Source of the DNA: Clostridiaceae bacterium
Lineage (GTDB): Bacteria; Bacillota; Clostridia; DSM-8532
Reading direction: 5' to 3'
DNA length: 64,000 bases
Assembly: GCA_012521615.1 (NCBI GenBank)
Contig: JAAYMA010000073.1
Coordinates: 1-64,000 of the forward strand
Part shown: positions 40,229 through 51,061 of the stretch, one piece after another
Numbering within the stretch: the first letter of the stretch is position 1
Layout of the letters: every line of letters begins with the position of its first letter
Notes under the pieces: generated by a model
Databases searched by the model: none
Told to the model about the DNA's origin: nothing
The model's input: the letters and a program-made list of their open reading frames with translations, nothing else
Translations under genes and position numbers: made by a program

Positions 40229-40262
40229 GGACATGGCTCAATAACCCCGCCATGTCCCGACA
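40229..40262. terminator. Terminator between metF and the convergent ECF S-component gene
   Basis: ggacatggc/gccatgtcc 9-bp stem. Confidence 0.5.
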
Positions 40263-40309
40263 CATGTGATTTGCACAAAATCATTGCAGTCAACAGCTGC
40301 TACAAAATA

Positions 40310-41077
40310 TTACATCATATTTTCTTTTATTCGGATGAAAGCCGGAGCGAGCAGCACTGCCACTATCAAACCACCGAAAAATTGAATCATATTGGGCGGA
40401 ATACTGAAAATTGCAGCTATGGGACTGTACATGAAAGACTCCACAATAAAATATCCCATAACCATGCAAGTGCCTGCTGCGCTCATGGCAATAACAGAAT
40501 TTAAAGCCAAAACTTTTGTACCTTGGTGTTTTGAAATAAACCAGGCTGCAATAGAAAAAATTACTATGAGAATTGCAATTCCAGCTGTAAAATAAACGGG
40601 AAGATTATTAATCAATTCAGTTGCCTCAGCAATTGCATTAGAATCAGCATCTGATTCTAAAACCATATCTATTATTTTGTCTGCACCAAATATTTGAATT
40701 TGCTTTTTTATATAGAGGTAAGTGCCGGCTGATAAGCCTGCCCACATTGTCAATGTAGTAATTAATGAAGTAACAAATGAACGTCGATTTTCAGAATTAA
40801 GGACTATCCCCGTGACAAAAGCCATCAGTGATTTTATTATCAGTGTGGGAAGGGCATAATGTACATAACCGCCGGCAATGTCTGCAAGCATTGAACCTAC
40901 ACCTGAAGCAAATGCACCTGAAACCGGACCCAATATTATTACTGACAAATAAATCATACTATCGCCGAGATGGATATAACCTGATGTGTAAGGCACAGGA
41001 ATTTTTATTGAAAAAGTCAAGACAAACACAAGGGCAGTCATAAGACCGGTAAAAATGTATTTTTTAGTTTTATTCAT
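40310..41077 (-). CDS. ECF transporter S component
   Basis: IPVPYTSGYIHLGDSMIYLSVIILGPVSGAFASGVGSMLADI; hydrophobic; ECF S-type start. Substrate not assignable. Confidence 0.8.
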   Translation of the reverse strand: MNKTKKYIFTGLMTALVFVLTFSIKIPVPYTSGYIHLGDSMIYLSVIILGPVSGAFASGVGSMLADIAGGYVHYALPTLIIKSLMAFVTGIVLNSENRRSFVTSLITTLTMWAGLSAGTYLYIKKQIQIFGADKIIDMVLESDADSNAIAEATELINNLPVYFTAGIAILIVIFSIAAWFISKHQGTKVLALNSVIAMSAAGTCMVMGYFIVESFMYSPIAAIFSIPPNMIQFFGGLIVAVLLAPAFIRIKENMM

Positions 41078-41289
41078 ATAATCTCCCCCTTAAATTGGGT
41101 TTAGCTAATAATATAGCATGTAGATCCGACTTTTTAAATAGTTATATTTCATAATTTTTTATTTAAATTAATAAGAATAATCTACTTGTTAGTTTGCAGT
41201 TTCGACACATTTTACAATTATTATATCAGAAAAAGTGATAAGATAATGTAGTGTAAGCAATAGGCTGTATGGAAGGACGTTGATTTTAA

Positions 41290-41850
41290 GTGGTAACTGA
41301 TTATATCAGAGGATTTGTTAAGGAAGAATGCAATAAAAACCAGCTTACCCGGGAGCTTTATGATAATCATATTCTTGTGGTGGTTGATTACGGGGCAAGG
41401 CTTGGAAGATTGTTGGAAGCAGATCCGTTGGTGCTGGAATTGGCCTGCTATCTTCATGATTTCTCTCCTCATCATAATTTTGAGCATAAAAACAGCCATA
41501 ACTTTAAGAGTTCAAAGAGTATTGAAGATCTTTTGTCCAAATTTAAGTTCCCTAAACAAATAATAGAACAAGTTTGCGAGACAATTTCGGCAAATGCCAA
41601 TCCTGCCAGAATAAAAAATGCGACAAAAGAACAAATATGCCTGTTTAATGCCGAAGCTATGTCGCTTTTGGCCAAGCCTGTTTTTTGGCTTTATTACAGC
41701 AACTCCATCAGAGAAAATAAAATGACACATAAAGATAATCTCAAAGTATATATCGACTGGATTGAATATAACTGGAATAATATGATCAGTGAGGCCCGGG
41801 ATATGATGGCTGAAGAATATAGCTTTGTACAAAAGCTTGTGAACAAATAA
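41290..41850 (+). CDS. HD-domain protein
   Basis: ELACYLHDFSPHHNFEHKNSHN HD motif; GTG start. Confidence 0.7.
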   Translation: MVTDYIRGFVKEECNKNQLTRELYDNHILVVVDYGARLGRLLEADPLVLELACYLHDFSPHHNFEHKNSHNFKSSKSIEDLLSKFKFPKQIIEQVCETISANANPARIKNATKEQICLFNAEAMSLLAKPVFWLYYSNSIRENKMTHKDNLKVYIDWIEYNWNNMISEARDMMAEEYSFVQKLVNK

Positions 41851-41973
41851 TTTCAGATTTAGTATGTATTTGATTATGGATATAACATTCCGGATGTATT
41901 ATGATATTATTAGAAAATAAATACGGCATTGCAGAAAATAATCCTGTGGGAGTTATTAAAGGAGTAATTTTAT

Positions 41974-42393
41974 ATGTTTCTGAAAAAGAAGGTAAAAAAA
42001 ACAGAGGCCCCAGAGGGAATGAAGTTATTAATCACAACTTCTGACAATTTTGAAGCTGATATAATTGAATCATATCTTAAACCATCTGGCATACCGGTTA
42101 TAAGAAGGTATAGGGAATCCGGAGCTTATTTAACACTTTTGTTTGGAAATTCAGCCTTTGGTGTTGATTTGTTTGTTCCTGAAGACAGGGCGGAAGAGGC
42201 AAGGGAGTTGCTTGAAACGGCCAATAGTGTCAGGGATGAAGAGATACTGTCCGACCCCTCTTTTAATGATGAGAGTCTGATTTGTGAAAGTCAGGACTTC
42301 TTGAAGAAGCTTGAAAAAAGAACAAAATGGATGGCGGTCATATTTATAGCAATAGTTTTAATTCTTATTTGTCTCATCATTTCAGAGCTTTAA
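41974..42393 (+). CDS. DUF2007-like putative signal-transducing protein with C-terminal TM
   Basis: KLLITTSDNFEADIIESYLKPSGIPV...VDLFVPEDRAEEARELLE; C-terminal TM segment. Confidence 0.75.
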   Translation: MFLKKKVKKTEAPEGMKLLITTSDNFEADIIESYLKPSGIPVIRRYRESGAYLTLLFGNSAFGVDLFVPEDRAEEARELLETANSVRDEEILSDPSFNDESLICESQDFLKKLEKRTKWMAVIFIAIVLILICLIISEL

Positions 42394-42511
42394 TTTCCGG
42401 TGGGAGTATTCAGGAAAGGCTGCTCCTCTTGAATAATGTGTATATAATGTTTATAATTTAATGATAAATGCTGAAAATGTTCAAGATTATTATTATGGAG
42501 ATGATTTATAT

Positions 42512-43903
42512 ATGAAAAGGATTGAAATCCGAGAACTTAACACATCCTTTCAGCAATTGGACGGAAAAGAGGTCTTTGTTTGTGGATGGGTACGGACTAT
42601 AAGAGATTCAAAGACATTCGGTTTTATTGAAATAAATGACGGTACATTTTTCAAAAATCTTCAGGTTGTATTTGATGATAGTCTGGAAAATTTTCAGGAA
42701 ATCAGAAAACTTGGCGTAGGGAGCGCTATAAAGGTTAAGGGGAATGTTGTTCTGACGCCTCAGGCAAAACAACCTTATGAAGTTAAGGCTACTTCTGTTG
42801 AGGTAGAAGGTGCATGTCCCTCTGATTATCCTTTACAGAAAAAGCGCCATTCATTTGAGTTTTTAAGAACAATTGCCCACTTGCGCCCAAGGACAAATAC
42901 TTTTTCAGCAGTGTTCAGGGTTCGTTCGATATTGTCTTACGCTATTCATAAATTCTTCCAGGAAAGAAGATTTGTCTATGTGCATACTCCTATTATAACA
43001 AGCAGCGACTGTGAAGGCGCAGGGGACATGTTTCAGGTAACAACCCTGGACATAGGAAACCCTCCCAGAAATGAAAATGGTGAGGTTGATTTTTCTGAAG
43101 ATTTCTTTGGAAAAGCCACCAATCTTACCGTAAGCGGTCAGCTCGCGGTAGAGCCCTATGCACTGGCTTTTGATAAAGTTTATACTTTTGGTCCTACTTT
43201 CCGTGCAGAAAACAGTAATACAACCCGTCACGCGGCTGAATTCTGGATGGTTGAGCCAGAGATTGCTTTTGCAGATTTGAATGACAATATGAAGCTTGCC
43301 GAAGAAATGATGCGCTATCTCATAAGTTATGTATTGGAAAATGCAAAAGAAGAGATGGACTTCTTTAATAAATTTATTGATAAGGGTCTTATTGACAGGC
43401 TTAATAACATTCTTAACTCTGAGTTCGGAATTATAACTTATACTGAAGCCATTGACATACTGAAAAAGAGTGGTCAGAATTTCCAGTATCCTGTTGAGTG
43501 GGGATGCGATCTTCAGACTGAGCATGAGAGATACCTGACTGAACAGGTTATGAAAAAGCCAGTATTTGTGACTGATTATCCCAAAGATATTAAAGCGTTC
43601 TATATGAGACTTAATGATGATGATAAAACCGTTGCTGCTATGGATCTACTGGTTCCCGGGGTTGGTGAGATAATAGGTGGAAGCCAGAGAGAGGAGCGTT
43701 TGGATAAGCTCGAAAAACGGATGGAAGAACTTGGGCTTGATAAAGAAGAGTATGACTGGTATCTGGACACCCGCCGTTATGGAGGGACCAAACATGCAGG
43801 TTACGGTCTGGGATTTGAACGAATGCTCATGTATATTACAGGAATGCAAAATATCAGAGACGTAATACCCTATCCAAGAACAGTAAACAATGCTCATTTC
43901 TAA
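42512..43903 (+). CDS. asnS: Asparaginyl-tRNA synthetase
   Basis: OB-fold [21 protein letters not shown]; class II motifs ([44 protein letters not shown]). Confidence 0.97.
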   Translation: MKRIEIRELNTSFQQLDGKEVFVCGWVRTIRDSKTFGFIEINDGTFFKNLQVVFDDSLENFQEIRKLGVGSAIKVKGNVVLTPQAKQPYEVKATSVEVEGACPSDYPLQKKRHSFEFLRTIAHLRPRTNTFSAVFRVRSILSYAIHKFFQERRFVYVHTPIITSSDCEGAGDMFQVTTLDIGNPPRNENGEVDFSEDFFGKATNLTVSGQLAVEPYALAFDKVYTFGPTFRAENSNTTRHAAEFWMVEPEIAFADLNDNMKLAEEMMRYLISYVLENAKEEMDFFNKFIDKGLIDRLNNILNSEFGIITYTEAIDILKKSGQNFQYPVEWGCDLQTEHERYLTEQVMKKPVFVTDYPKDIKAFYMRLNDDDKTVAAMDLLVPGVGEIIGGSQREERLDKLEKRMEELGLDKEEYDWYLDTRRYGGTKHAGYGLGFERMLMYITGMQNIRDVIPYPRTVNNAHF

Positions 43904-43998
43904 AAAACTTTTTTAAGTTCAAACAAAGGCAGCAGCTGTATTCCGGCTGCTGCTTCAATATTGTTTCCATACCCTTCCTGATATATTTCTTAAAGCTG

Positions 43999-44131
43999 TT
44001 GACATTACTTATTGTAAAAGTATATAATGGACGTGTAAAATGTACACACGTGTTTATACATAAGTGACACATAATTTTATAACCTGTTGCCGGCAATATT
44101 TTATAATTTTCACAATATACACACGAGTGTA
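43999..44131 (+). promoter_or_regulatory. Promoter and LacI-type operator boxes of sugar ABC operon 1
   Basis: TTGACA (43999-44004) - 18 nt - TATAAT (44023-44028); ACACGTGT palindrome 44046-44053; TATACACACGAGTG 44116-44129. Confidence 0.75.
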
Positions 44132-44212
44132 CGTGTCTGGGAAAAATTCCCTAGTTTTTGTACTTATTTAATAGTACAAAATAATAATAAAAAAACAGGA
44201 GGGAAAGGGTAA

Positions 44213-45517
44213 ATGAAAAAGTTTTTATCATTGCTTCTCGTAGTAGTCATGAGCCTTTCAATTGTTGCCTGTAACAAAACTCCAGGGACTACTTCACCAT
44301 CGCCAACCGGACAGGGTGACAATAAGGAATCTGTGACTATCAAATTTGCAAATTACGCTATTTTGGAGACAGGTTATGAAGAATTCTGGAATAGTGTAAA
44401 AGAAGGTTTTGAGAAAAAATATGATCACATCACTATTGAATGGGTCACAGCTCCTTATGGCGAGATTGTAAATCAGGTTATAAATATGGCCGGCGGCGGC
44501 GACAAGGTTGATATCATGTTTGCTGAAATAGGCTGGACTCCAACTCTTGAAGATGCAGGTCTCGCAGTTCCGGTAGACACAATTCTTACTGAAGAATTCT
44601 TAAGCGACTTCTATCCATCCATCCTTGATGCAGCAAGCATTGATGGTAAAGTGTACGCTCTTCCTATGTACGTTTCTCCTTATGTGCTGTATTACAATAA
44701 AGATTTGTTTGAAAAAGCAGGACTGGATCCTAATTCGCCACCAAAGACCTATGACGAAATGTTAGAGATGGCTGAGAAACTCTCCAAGCTTACTACAGAA
44801 GACGGAAATAAAGTTTACGCTTTTGGTCAGACAACAGCATCAGTTCCCATTTCAGGTTCATCACTGACCAGCATGGTATACAACTTCGGTGGCAGAGTTC
44901 TTAATGAAGAAGGTAAACTCGATGTTGACACCAAAGAATTCAAGGATGCTATGGAAATGCTTAAGCTTCTCGATGAAAAAGGATATAATCCTCAAAATGC
45001 CAAGCTTAAGGATTTAAGAAACCTGTTCGCACTTGGACAGTTGGCAATGTACTACGATCAGTCCTGGGGCTTTAACGGCGTAAGCAGTATTAATCCGGAT
45101 GCTAAGAATTTCACAGCTTCTGCAGCGCCTCTGGCCGGTGGAAATGGTACAGGTGAGAGTGTAATTGAGGCTCATACACTTGTGCTCATGGATAACGGAG
45201 AAAAACAGAAAGAGGCAGTAAGACTTCTTGTTGAATATCTGGTAACACCAGAAGTTCTTAATGACTATTTGGCAGATATAACTCCTGCATACCCGGCAAG
45301 ACAGTCAATGAAGGATATAGAGGCAGTGGTTAACAGCAGTGTTCTGAAAGGTGCAGCAAATTCTCTGGATAAAGCCAGACCTACCCCGTTCATTCCTGCA
45401 ATGAATGACCTGAATCTTGAACTTACCACCCTTGCTCAAGCCATTACTGTTGGCGGCAAAGATATTGATACAGCTATAGAAGAGTTCAAGACTGCTGCAA
45501 ATGCACTGATTGACTAA
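44213..45517 (+). CDS. Sugar ABC transporter extracellular binding lipoprotein (family 1)
   Basis: Lipobox LSIVACNK; family 1 SBP fold; followed by two MalF/MalG-type permeases. Confidence 0.93.
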   Translation: MKKFLSLLLVVVMSLSIVACNKTPGTTSPSPTGQGDNKESVTIKFANYAILETGYEEFWNSVKEGFEKKYDHITIEWVTAPYGEIVNQVINMAGGGDKVDIMFAEIGWTPTLEDAGLAVPVDTILTEEFLSDFYPSILDAASIDGKVYALPMYVSPYVLYYNKDLFEKAGLDPNSPPKTYDEMLEMAEKLSKLTTEDGNKVYAFGQTTASVPISGSSLTSMVYNFGGRVLNEEGKLDVDTKEFKDAMEMLKLLDEKGYNPQNAKLKDLRNLFALGQLAMYYDQSWGFNGVSSINPDAKNFTASAAPLAGGNGTGESVIEAHTLVLMDNGEKQKEAVRLLVEYLVTPEVLNDYLADITPAYPARQSMKDIEAVVNSSVLKGAANSLDKARPTPFIPAMNDLNLELTTLAQAITVGGKDIDTAIEEFKTAANALID

Positions 45518-45598
45518 TTTTTCAGGGAGATGGCAAAAGTGAAATCATTCACTTTTGCTTTCTCCGAATTAAGTAATAAAAAAAGGCGGGAATATTTC

Positions 45599-46531
45599 AT
45601 GGTTTCAACTGCCAGAAAAATTAAAAAACCATTATTAAAGAGATCGACCGGGGACAAGTTATTTTCAGGAATACTTGTTCTGCCGGCGGTTGTAATAACT
45701 TTTATATTTATAATTGTTCCAATTATAGATTCGGTTATCAAGAGCTTTTTGGACTTCCGAGTTAAAAATATTATATCCAATCAACCCGGAACATGGAATA
45801 ATTTTGAAAACTATATAAAGTTATTCCAGAATCAAAAATTAACAGGCGCTGTAATCAATACTTTTTCCTTTGTAATTTTCGTTGTTGCTTTGCAGTTTAT
45901 CTTTGGTATGATACTGGCTCTCATATTGAACTCAAATATTAAAGGAGCAAGATTCTTAAGAAGTATTATGATGACACCCTGGGTTGTGCCAACTATTATT
46001 TCGGCTTTGATCTGGATGTGGATCTTTCAGCCGCAATACGGGCTTATGAAATATCTTGTACAGGTATTTACAGGTGGAACAGTTGCTGATTTCGCAATTC
46101 TGAACAATCCCTCAACTGCATTGTTGGGCATAGGAATTGCTGCTCTTTGGAAACAGGTTCCGCTTACCACTTTGCTGCTTTTGGCAGGCCTTCAGAATGT
46201 TCCCGATGATATGCTGGAGGCTGCAAGAATAGATGGAGCAGGCAAAGTAAGAACTTTTTTCAGTATTGTCTTACCTTATATGAAAAGTGTAATTAATGTT
46301 TCTATGACAATGGCTATTATAAGCAACTTCAAGCAATTTCCTTTAATTTGGACAATGACCGGTGGCGGACCTGATAATTCTACTACCACGCTTGCGATTT
46401 TAAGTTACCGGGAGGCGTTTGTTTCAAACAATATGGGCTCAGGTGCTGCTGTTACAACGGTATGGATGCTGCTTATGCTGGTAGTTGTGTTTGTATATAA
46501 CAAACTCATGGGTGAGACAGAGGTAGATTAA
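45599..46531 (+). CDS. Sugar ABC transporter permease (MalF/UgpA type)
   Basis: EAA motif EAARIDGAGKVRTFFSIVLPYM; ATG 45599 favoured (ORF open from 45530). Confidence 0.92.
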   Translation: MVSTARKIKKPLLKRSTGDKLFSGILVLPAVVITFIFIIVPIIDSVIKSFLDFRVKNIISNQPGTWNNFENYIKLFQNQKLTGAVINTFSFVIFVVALQFIFGMILALILNSNIKGARFLRSIMMTPWVVPTIISALIWMWIFQPQYGLMKYLVQVFTGGTVADFAILNNPSTALLGIGIAALWKQVPLTTLLLLAGLQNVPDDMLEAARIDGAGKVRTFFSIVLPYMKSVINVSMTMAIISNFKQFPLIWTMTGGGPDNSTTTLAILSYREAFVSNNMGSGAAVTTVWMLLMLVVVFVYNKLMGETEVD

Positions 46532-46543
46532 GGAGGAGTATTG

Positions 46544-47380
46544 ATGAAAAAGAACTTTTTGGGCAGCCTCCTGAAATACAGTATGCTTGTGATAATATTG
46601 CTGTTTTTGTTATTCCCGATTTACTGGGTGCTGTTAACATCCTTCAAAAGCAATATGGAAGCATACAAATTTCCACCTACATTTATTCCGGAGTCTCCCA
46701 CTATTTCAAGTTACATTAATCTATTCACAAAAAATAATGCATTTTTTGTTTATTACAAAAACAATTTCATAGTATCAGGTTTCACATCATTTTTCACCAC
46801 TATATTGGCAATTCTGGCCGGATATGCTCTGTCCAGATTTAAGTTCAGATGGAATGCCTGGATACTTGCGGTGTTACTGACTTCCCAGATGTTCCCGGTA
46901 GTAAGCCGAATGATTTCACTGTATGACCTGATGGGAGATATGGGGCTTATAAATACAATGCCGGGGTTAATTCTGGCCTTGATCGCGGATATGCTTCCTT
47001 TTGCTGTAATGCTTATGACCAGCTTTTTCCAAAGTATACCCCGTGCTGTTGAGGAAGCGGCCTATATTGATGGAGCATCGAGAATGGGGATACTCTATAG
47101 AATTGTAACACCTTTGGTCAAACCCGGAATGGTTGCAGTTGTACTGTATGCATTTTTGATGACATGGGATGATTATCTCCATGCTGCAACCCTTATCCAG
47201 AACGATGCATTAAGAACCTTATCAGTAGGTGTTGCACTCAGATACTTAGGAGAGCTTTCGTATGACTGGTCATTGATAAACACCATATCAATTATTGGCA
47301 CCATTCCTATGGTCCTGCTGTTCTTCTCCTTCCAGAAATATATGATCAAGGGATTGGTAGCAGGAGCCGTTAAAGGTTAA
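46544..47380 (+). CDS. Sugar ABC transporter permease (MalG/UgpE type)
   Basis: EAA motif EEAAYIDGASRMGILYRIVTPLV. Confidence 0.92.
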   Translation: MKKNFLGSLLKYSMLVIILLFLLFPIYWVLLTSFKSNMEAYKFPPTFIPESPTISSYINLFTKNNAFFVYYKNNFIVSGFTSFFTTILAILAGYALSRFKFRWNAWILAVLLTSQMFPVVSRMISLYDLMGDMGLINTMPGLILALIADMLPFAVMLMTSFFQSIPRAVEEAAYIDGASRMGILYRIVTPLVKPGMVAVVLYAFLMTWDDYLHAATLIQNDALRTLSVGVALRYLGELSYDWSLINTISIIGTIPMVLLFFSFQKYMIKGLVAGAVKG

Positions 47381-47408
47381 TAATATAACTGGCTTAAATT
47401 GTCAATAT

Positions 47409-47478
47409 GAAGTATATTAGGGGATCAGAATACAGAAGTATATTAGGGGATAAAAATAAGAGAAGTATATTAGGGGAT
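47409..47478 (+). repeat. Three direct copies of GAAGTATATTAGGGGAT
   Basis: Identical 17-mers at 47409-47425, 47435-47451, 47462-47478 (26-27 bp period). Confidence 0.95.
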
Positions 47479-47508
47479 AAAATATAGATATATAGAAAGG
47501 TAGTTAAC

Positions 47509-48363
47509 ATGCTAGTCAATAACAGAGAACAACTAATTAAAGCACGCAAAAATGGTTATGCAATACCGGCAATAAATACGCAAGGCGGGAATTACGATAT
47601 TATTTGGGCTGTCTGCAAGACAGCGGAAGAGATGCAGTCACCAATTATCCTGGCTCATTATATATCAACCGGGGCATATTCAGGACATGACTGGTTTGTT
47701 GAAGTTGCAAAATGGTGCGCCAATAAAGTTTCAGTTCCAGTTTCAATTCATCTTGATCATGGTGACAGCTTTGAAACTTGTATGAAAATGCTGAAGCTTG
47801 GATTTACTTCAATTATGATTGACGGATCCACTTTGCCTGTAAAAGAGAATGCAGCATTGACAAATAAAGTGGTGGAAGTATGTCGTCAATTCGATGTACC
47901 AGTGGAAGCAGAGATTGGCGAACTCTTGAGATTGGATAATACAGGCGAAGTCATGGAAAATAAGAATATAGCCGATCCTGAAGAGGTAAAAGAGTTTTTA
48001 AGACTTTGCCAACCTGATACTTTGGCTGTTGGTATAGGAAATGCGCATGGTTATTATAAAGGTGAGCCAGATATCAGGCTGGATGTCCTCAGAGAAGTAG
48101 CAGAATTTACCGATATCCCTCTTGTTTTGCATGGTTGCACCGGTATGTCAGATGATGTAATCAAAGAAGCTATAAAGATTGGCGTGTCAAAAATAAACTT
48201 TGGAACTGAAATCAGATATAAATATGTTGAAGCTTATAAAGAAGCCATTGATACTTGGGATCACCAGGGGCATTCCTGGAAAATTTCCGAGTATGCCTGC
48301 AATAAGCTTGGAGAAGTCATAAGAAAGATAATTAATCTCTCAGGTTCAGCGGGCAAGGCTTAA
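47509..48363 (+). CDS. Class II ketose-bisphosphate aldolase (fructose/tagatose-bisphosphate aldolase family)
   Basis: YAIPAINTQGGNYD, VSIHLDHGDSFETCMKML, FTSIMIDGSTLP, VPVEAEIGEL, LVLHGCTGMSDDVIKEAI. Confidence 0.9.
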   Translation: MLVNNREQLIKARKNGYAIPAINTQGGNYDIIWAVCKTAEEMQSPIILAHYISTGAYSGHDWFVEVAKWCANKVSVPVSIHLDHGDSFETCMKMLKLGFTSIMIDGSTLPVKENAALTNKVVEVCRQFDVPVEAEIGELLRLDNTGEVMENKNIADPEEVKEFLRLCQPDTLAVGIGNAHGYYKGEPDIRLDVLREVAEFTDIPLVLHGCTGMSDDVIKEAIKIGVSKINFGTEIRYKYVEAYKEAIDTWDHQGHSWKISEYACNKLGEVIRKIINLSGSAGKA

Positions 48364-48382
48364 TATCAAGAGGGGGATATTC

Positions 48383-49732
48383 ATGAATAAAAAACTGAAT
48401 GTTGGCTTCATTACAACATTATCAGGACGTTGGCCAAGGGAGCTTCCTCAAAAGAGACTTGAGGAATACGGAAAATGGCTTGGGGAAAACCTTAAAGATA
48501 TTATTCTGGTTAAGGAAAACGAGATAGTAGATTCTCCGGCAAGAGCCGGTGAAGTTATAAGCAAATTCAAACAGGCCGAAGTAGATATAGTAATAATGGT
48601 TTATGGAGCATTTACCGGTGATGATATACCTTGTCAGATAGCCGATGCTCTTAATGTACCCATGGTTTTATGGGCACCTTATGAGCCTCCGTTTGATAAG
48701 GATACGAGACTGTGGGCGAATGCTTTAGTGGCTGCAACAATGAACTCTGCTTCACTGAATAGACTGGGTCATAAAGTGTATGTGCTGTATGGCAGTAAAG
48801 AGGATGAAAGAATAGCAACCAGACTTAAAAAGCTTATAACTGCCTATAATGTAACAAAGAAATTAAAAGGCACACTTCTCGGATTACTGGGCTATCGCCC
48901 GACTGCGTTTTATAACTCAGCTTTTGATGAGGGCTTGATTCGGAGAACTTTTGGAATACGAATGGAGTCAACCGATTTAAAGGTTGTATTTGACAGAATG
49001 GGCCAGATTCCGGAAGACAGAGTTAAAGCAGATATGGATAAAATTTCGCGAATATTTGATGTAAATCGTCTCCCTGAAGGCCATCTTGAGAATCACTCAA
49101 GGCTATATTTTGCTTTACAGGAAGTCATAAAAGAACAGGGTTATGACTTTACCACCATTAAATGCTGGCCTGAAATGGGTCAATTAAAAACCACCCCCTG
49201 TGCTGTTATGTCCAGACTTGCTGATGATGCCGGCATGAATATTGTATGCGAAGGCGATGTGGATGCAGGTCTTGCACTGATTGTTCAAAACTATATAACA
49301 GGACTTCCAGGTTTTATAACCGATATGATTGATATAGATGAAGAGGAAAACACAATGTCGTTCTGGCATTGTGGTCAGGCACCCTTATCATTGATGAATC
49401 CCAATCATGAAGTTACAATAGATAATCACCCTCTTGCCGGACAGGGTACAGCTTTTTATGGATCATTAAAACCCGGCAAGGTGACAATAGGTCGTTACTG
49501 TAATATTAATGGAGTTTACAAACTCTTCCTTTTGAGGGGTGAAGCTATTGATTCACCGAGAAAGACAAAAGGTGTTATGGTCGATGTCAAAGTTAAAGCC
49601 CCTGTACGTGAAATTGTTGAAAACATTATAAAGGAACAGATACCCCATCATTACAGTATGGTATGGGAAGATATTGCTGATGAAATGATTGCAGTATCTG
49701 AACTTCTTGGAATAGAAGTTATTGAAATGTAG
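48383..49732 (+). CDS. L-fucose/L-arabinose isomerase-like protein
   Basis: Length and motifs (PMVLWAPYEPP..., GMNIVCEGDVDAGLALIVQNYITGLPGFITDM) resemble the FucI/AraA-like family. Confidence 0.75.
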   Translation: MNKKLNVGFITTLSGRWPRELPQKRLEEYGKWLGENLKDIILVKENEIVDSPARAGEVISKFKQAEVDIVIMVYGAFTGDDIPCQIADALNVPMVLWAPYEPPFDKDTRLWANALVAATMNSASLNRLGHKVYVLYGSKEDERIATRLKKLITAYNVTKKLKGTLLGLLGYRPTAFYNSAFDEGLIRRTFGIRMESTDLKVVFDRMGQIPEDRVKADMDKISRIFDVNRLPEGHLENHSRLYFALQEVIKEQGYDFTTIKCWPEMGQLKTTPCAVMSRLADDAGMNIVCEGDVDAGLALIVQNYITGLPGFITDMIDIDEEENTMSFWHCGQAPLSLMNPNHEVTIDNHPLAGQGTAFYGSLKPGKVTIGRYCNINGVYKLFLLRGEAIDSPRKTKGVMVDVKVKAPVREIVENIIKEQIPHHYSMVWEDIADEMIAVSELLGIEVIEM

Positions 49733-49773
49733 TTGTTAAAATTATGATAATCAAATTTGAAAGGAGTAATATA

Positions 49774-50826
49774 ATGAGTAAAAAAGGTCAGGTAACATAC
49801 AATGAAATTTACCAGCAGCCTGCTTCTTTTAAAGGTGTAAACGATACACTCCGTGATATTTATGAGGTGTTGGACAAGGTTTTTGCTGAGGAAAATCATT
49901 ATGATGAGCTTATTTTCACAGGTTGCGGAACCTCATTATACATTGCTCAGACTGCTGCTTATGTATTTTCTTCGTATACAGGTATTTCTGCAAAGGCAGT
50001 TCCATGTTCAGAGCTGTATTTCTCTCCTGAAACATATGTGAAGAATAAAAAAGTTCTGGTTCTGCCCATAACAAGAAAAAGCTATACCACTGAGGTTCGT
50101 ATGGCTATTGATAAAGTAAGGAGCTATCCGAATGTCAAATCACTTGCTATAACCTGTGATCCTGACAGTCAGAAATATAATGACTATTTTATTCTTTCAC
50201 CTGTTTCTGCTGAGGACAGTGTAATTATGACCCGTTCCTACTCCAGCATGGTGTACCTTGCTGTTATCATGTCCATGTATGTTGCAGGCAAAAAAGATGA
50301 AATAGAAGCTATGGCCGATTACGACAAAATTGCTGAAAAAATGCTTTCTGAAGTGGACGAGCTTGCAAAGAAAATAGTGGAGGAGAATCCTAACTTAAAT
50401 CTCTTCATAACATTAGGTCAGGGTGCTTTTTACGGTGTGGCCAACGAATGTATGAACAAGATTAAAGAGATGAGCATTTCCAATACAGAAGCTTATTACA
50501 GCCTTGAATACCGTCATGGACCCATGAGCCTGGTGGACGAAAATACTCTTGTTGTAATTTTGTCCGGAACAGATTCCATGGAATATGAATCAAAGCTTTT
50601 GACTCAGCTTAAAGGCTATGGTGCAGTTACAGTTGCAATAGGTCAAAATGTAAGTGAAAAAATGGAGGATGCCCATTATAAATTTGATCTCAATCATGGA
50701 TTGAGCGATATGCAATATGCACCCCTTGCTGTCTTTATAGGTCAGTTCCTCGGCTACCACTTAGCCCTTAAAAAAGATGTAGATGCTGACGCACCAAGAC
50801 ATTTGACCCAGGCTATTGTTTTATAA
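49774..50826 (+). CDS. SIS-domain sugar isomerase/deaminase (AgaS/GlmS-like)
   Basis: Two SIS domains; GCGTSLYIAQTAAYVFSSYTG, SRSYSSM-like TRSYSSMVY, SLEYRHGPMSLV. Confidence 0.85.
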   Translation: MSKKGQVTYNEIYQQPASFKGVNDTLRDIYEVLDKVFAEENHYDELIFTGCGTSLYIAQTAAYVFSSYTGISAKAVPCSELYFSPETYVKNKKVLVLPITRKSYTTEVRMAIDKVRSYPNVKSLAITCDPDSQKYNDYFILSPVSAEDSVIMTRSYSSMVYLAVIMSMYVAGKKDEIEAMADYDKIAEKMLSEVDELAKKIVEENPNLNLFITLGQGAFYGVANECMNKIKEMSISNTEAYYSLEYRHGPMSLVDENTLVVILSGTDSMEYESKLLTQLKGYGAVTVAIGQNVSEKMEDAHYKFDLNHGLSDMQYAPLAVFIGQFLGYHLALKKDVDADAPRHLTQAIVL

Positions 50827-50862
50827 ATTCAGACAATAATATAATTGTTTTAAACTTATTTA

Positions 50863-50962
50863 CATGATGTTCAGATCTTTTTGCAGCCCATCGCAGGAAG
50901 TTGTTAATGAAAGGCATACAACTTCAATGCTACAGACAAAGGTTAAAGATCTGAACATCATG
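50863..50962. repeat. 100-nt element bounded by an 18-bp perfect inverted repeat, with internal hairpin
   Basis: CATGATGTTCAGATCTTT (50863-50880) and AAAGATCTGAACATCATG (50945-50962); inner stem gaagttgt (50897-50904)/acaacttc (50918-50925). Confidence 0.9.
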
Positions 50963-51061
50963 GCTCATTTCAGGGCAATTATTTGAGACAGCTATCCGAA
51001 AAGCTGTCCGTTGGTCAAAATAGACGAAGCTTTGAGTAAATTTTTGACACTAAATATGATG

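Noticed and set aside
41078-41289. Possible riboswitch in the leader of the ECF S-component gene (minus strand)
   Set aside because: Compared by eye with preQ1, FMN and THF aptamer consensus features; no convincing match, only AT-rich sequence and one short GCTA/TAGC pairing.
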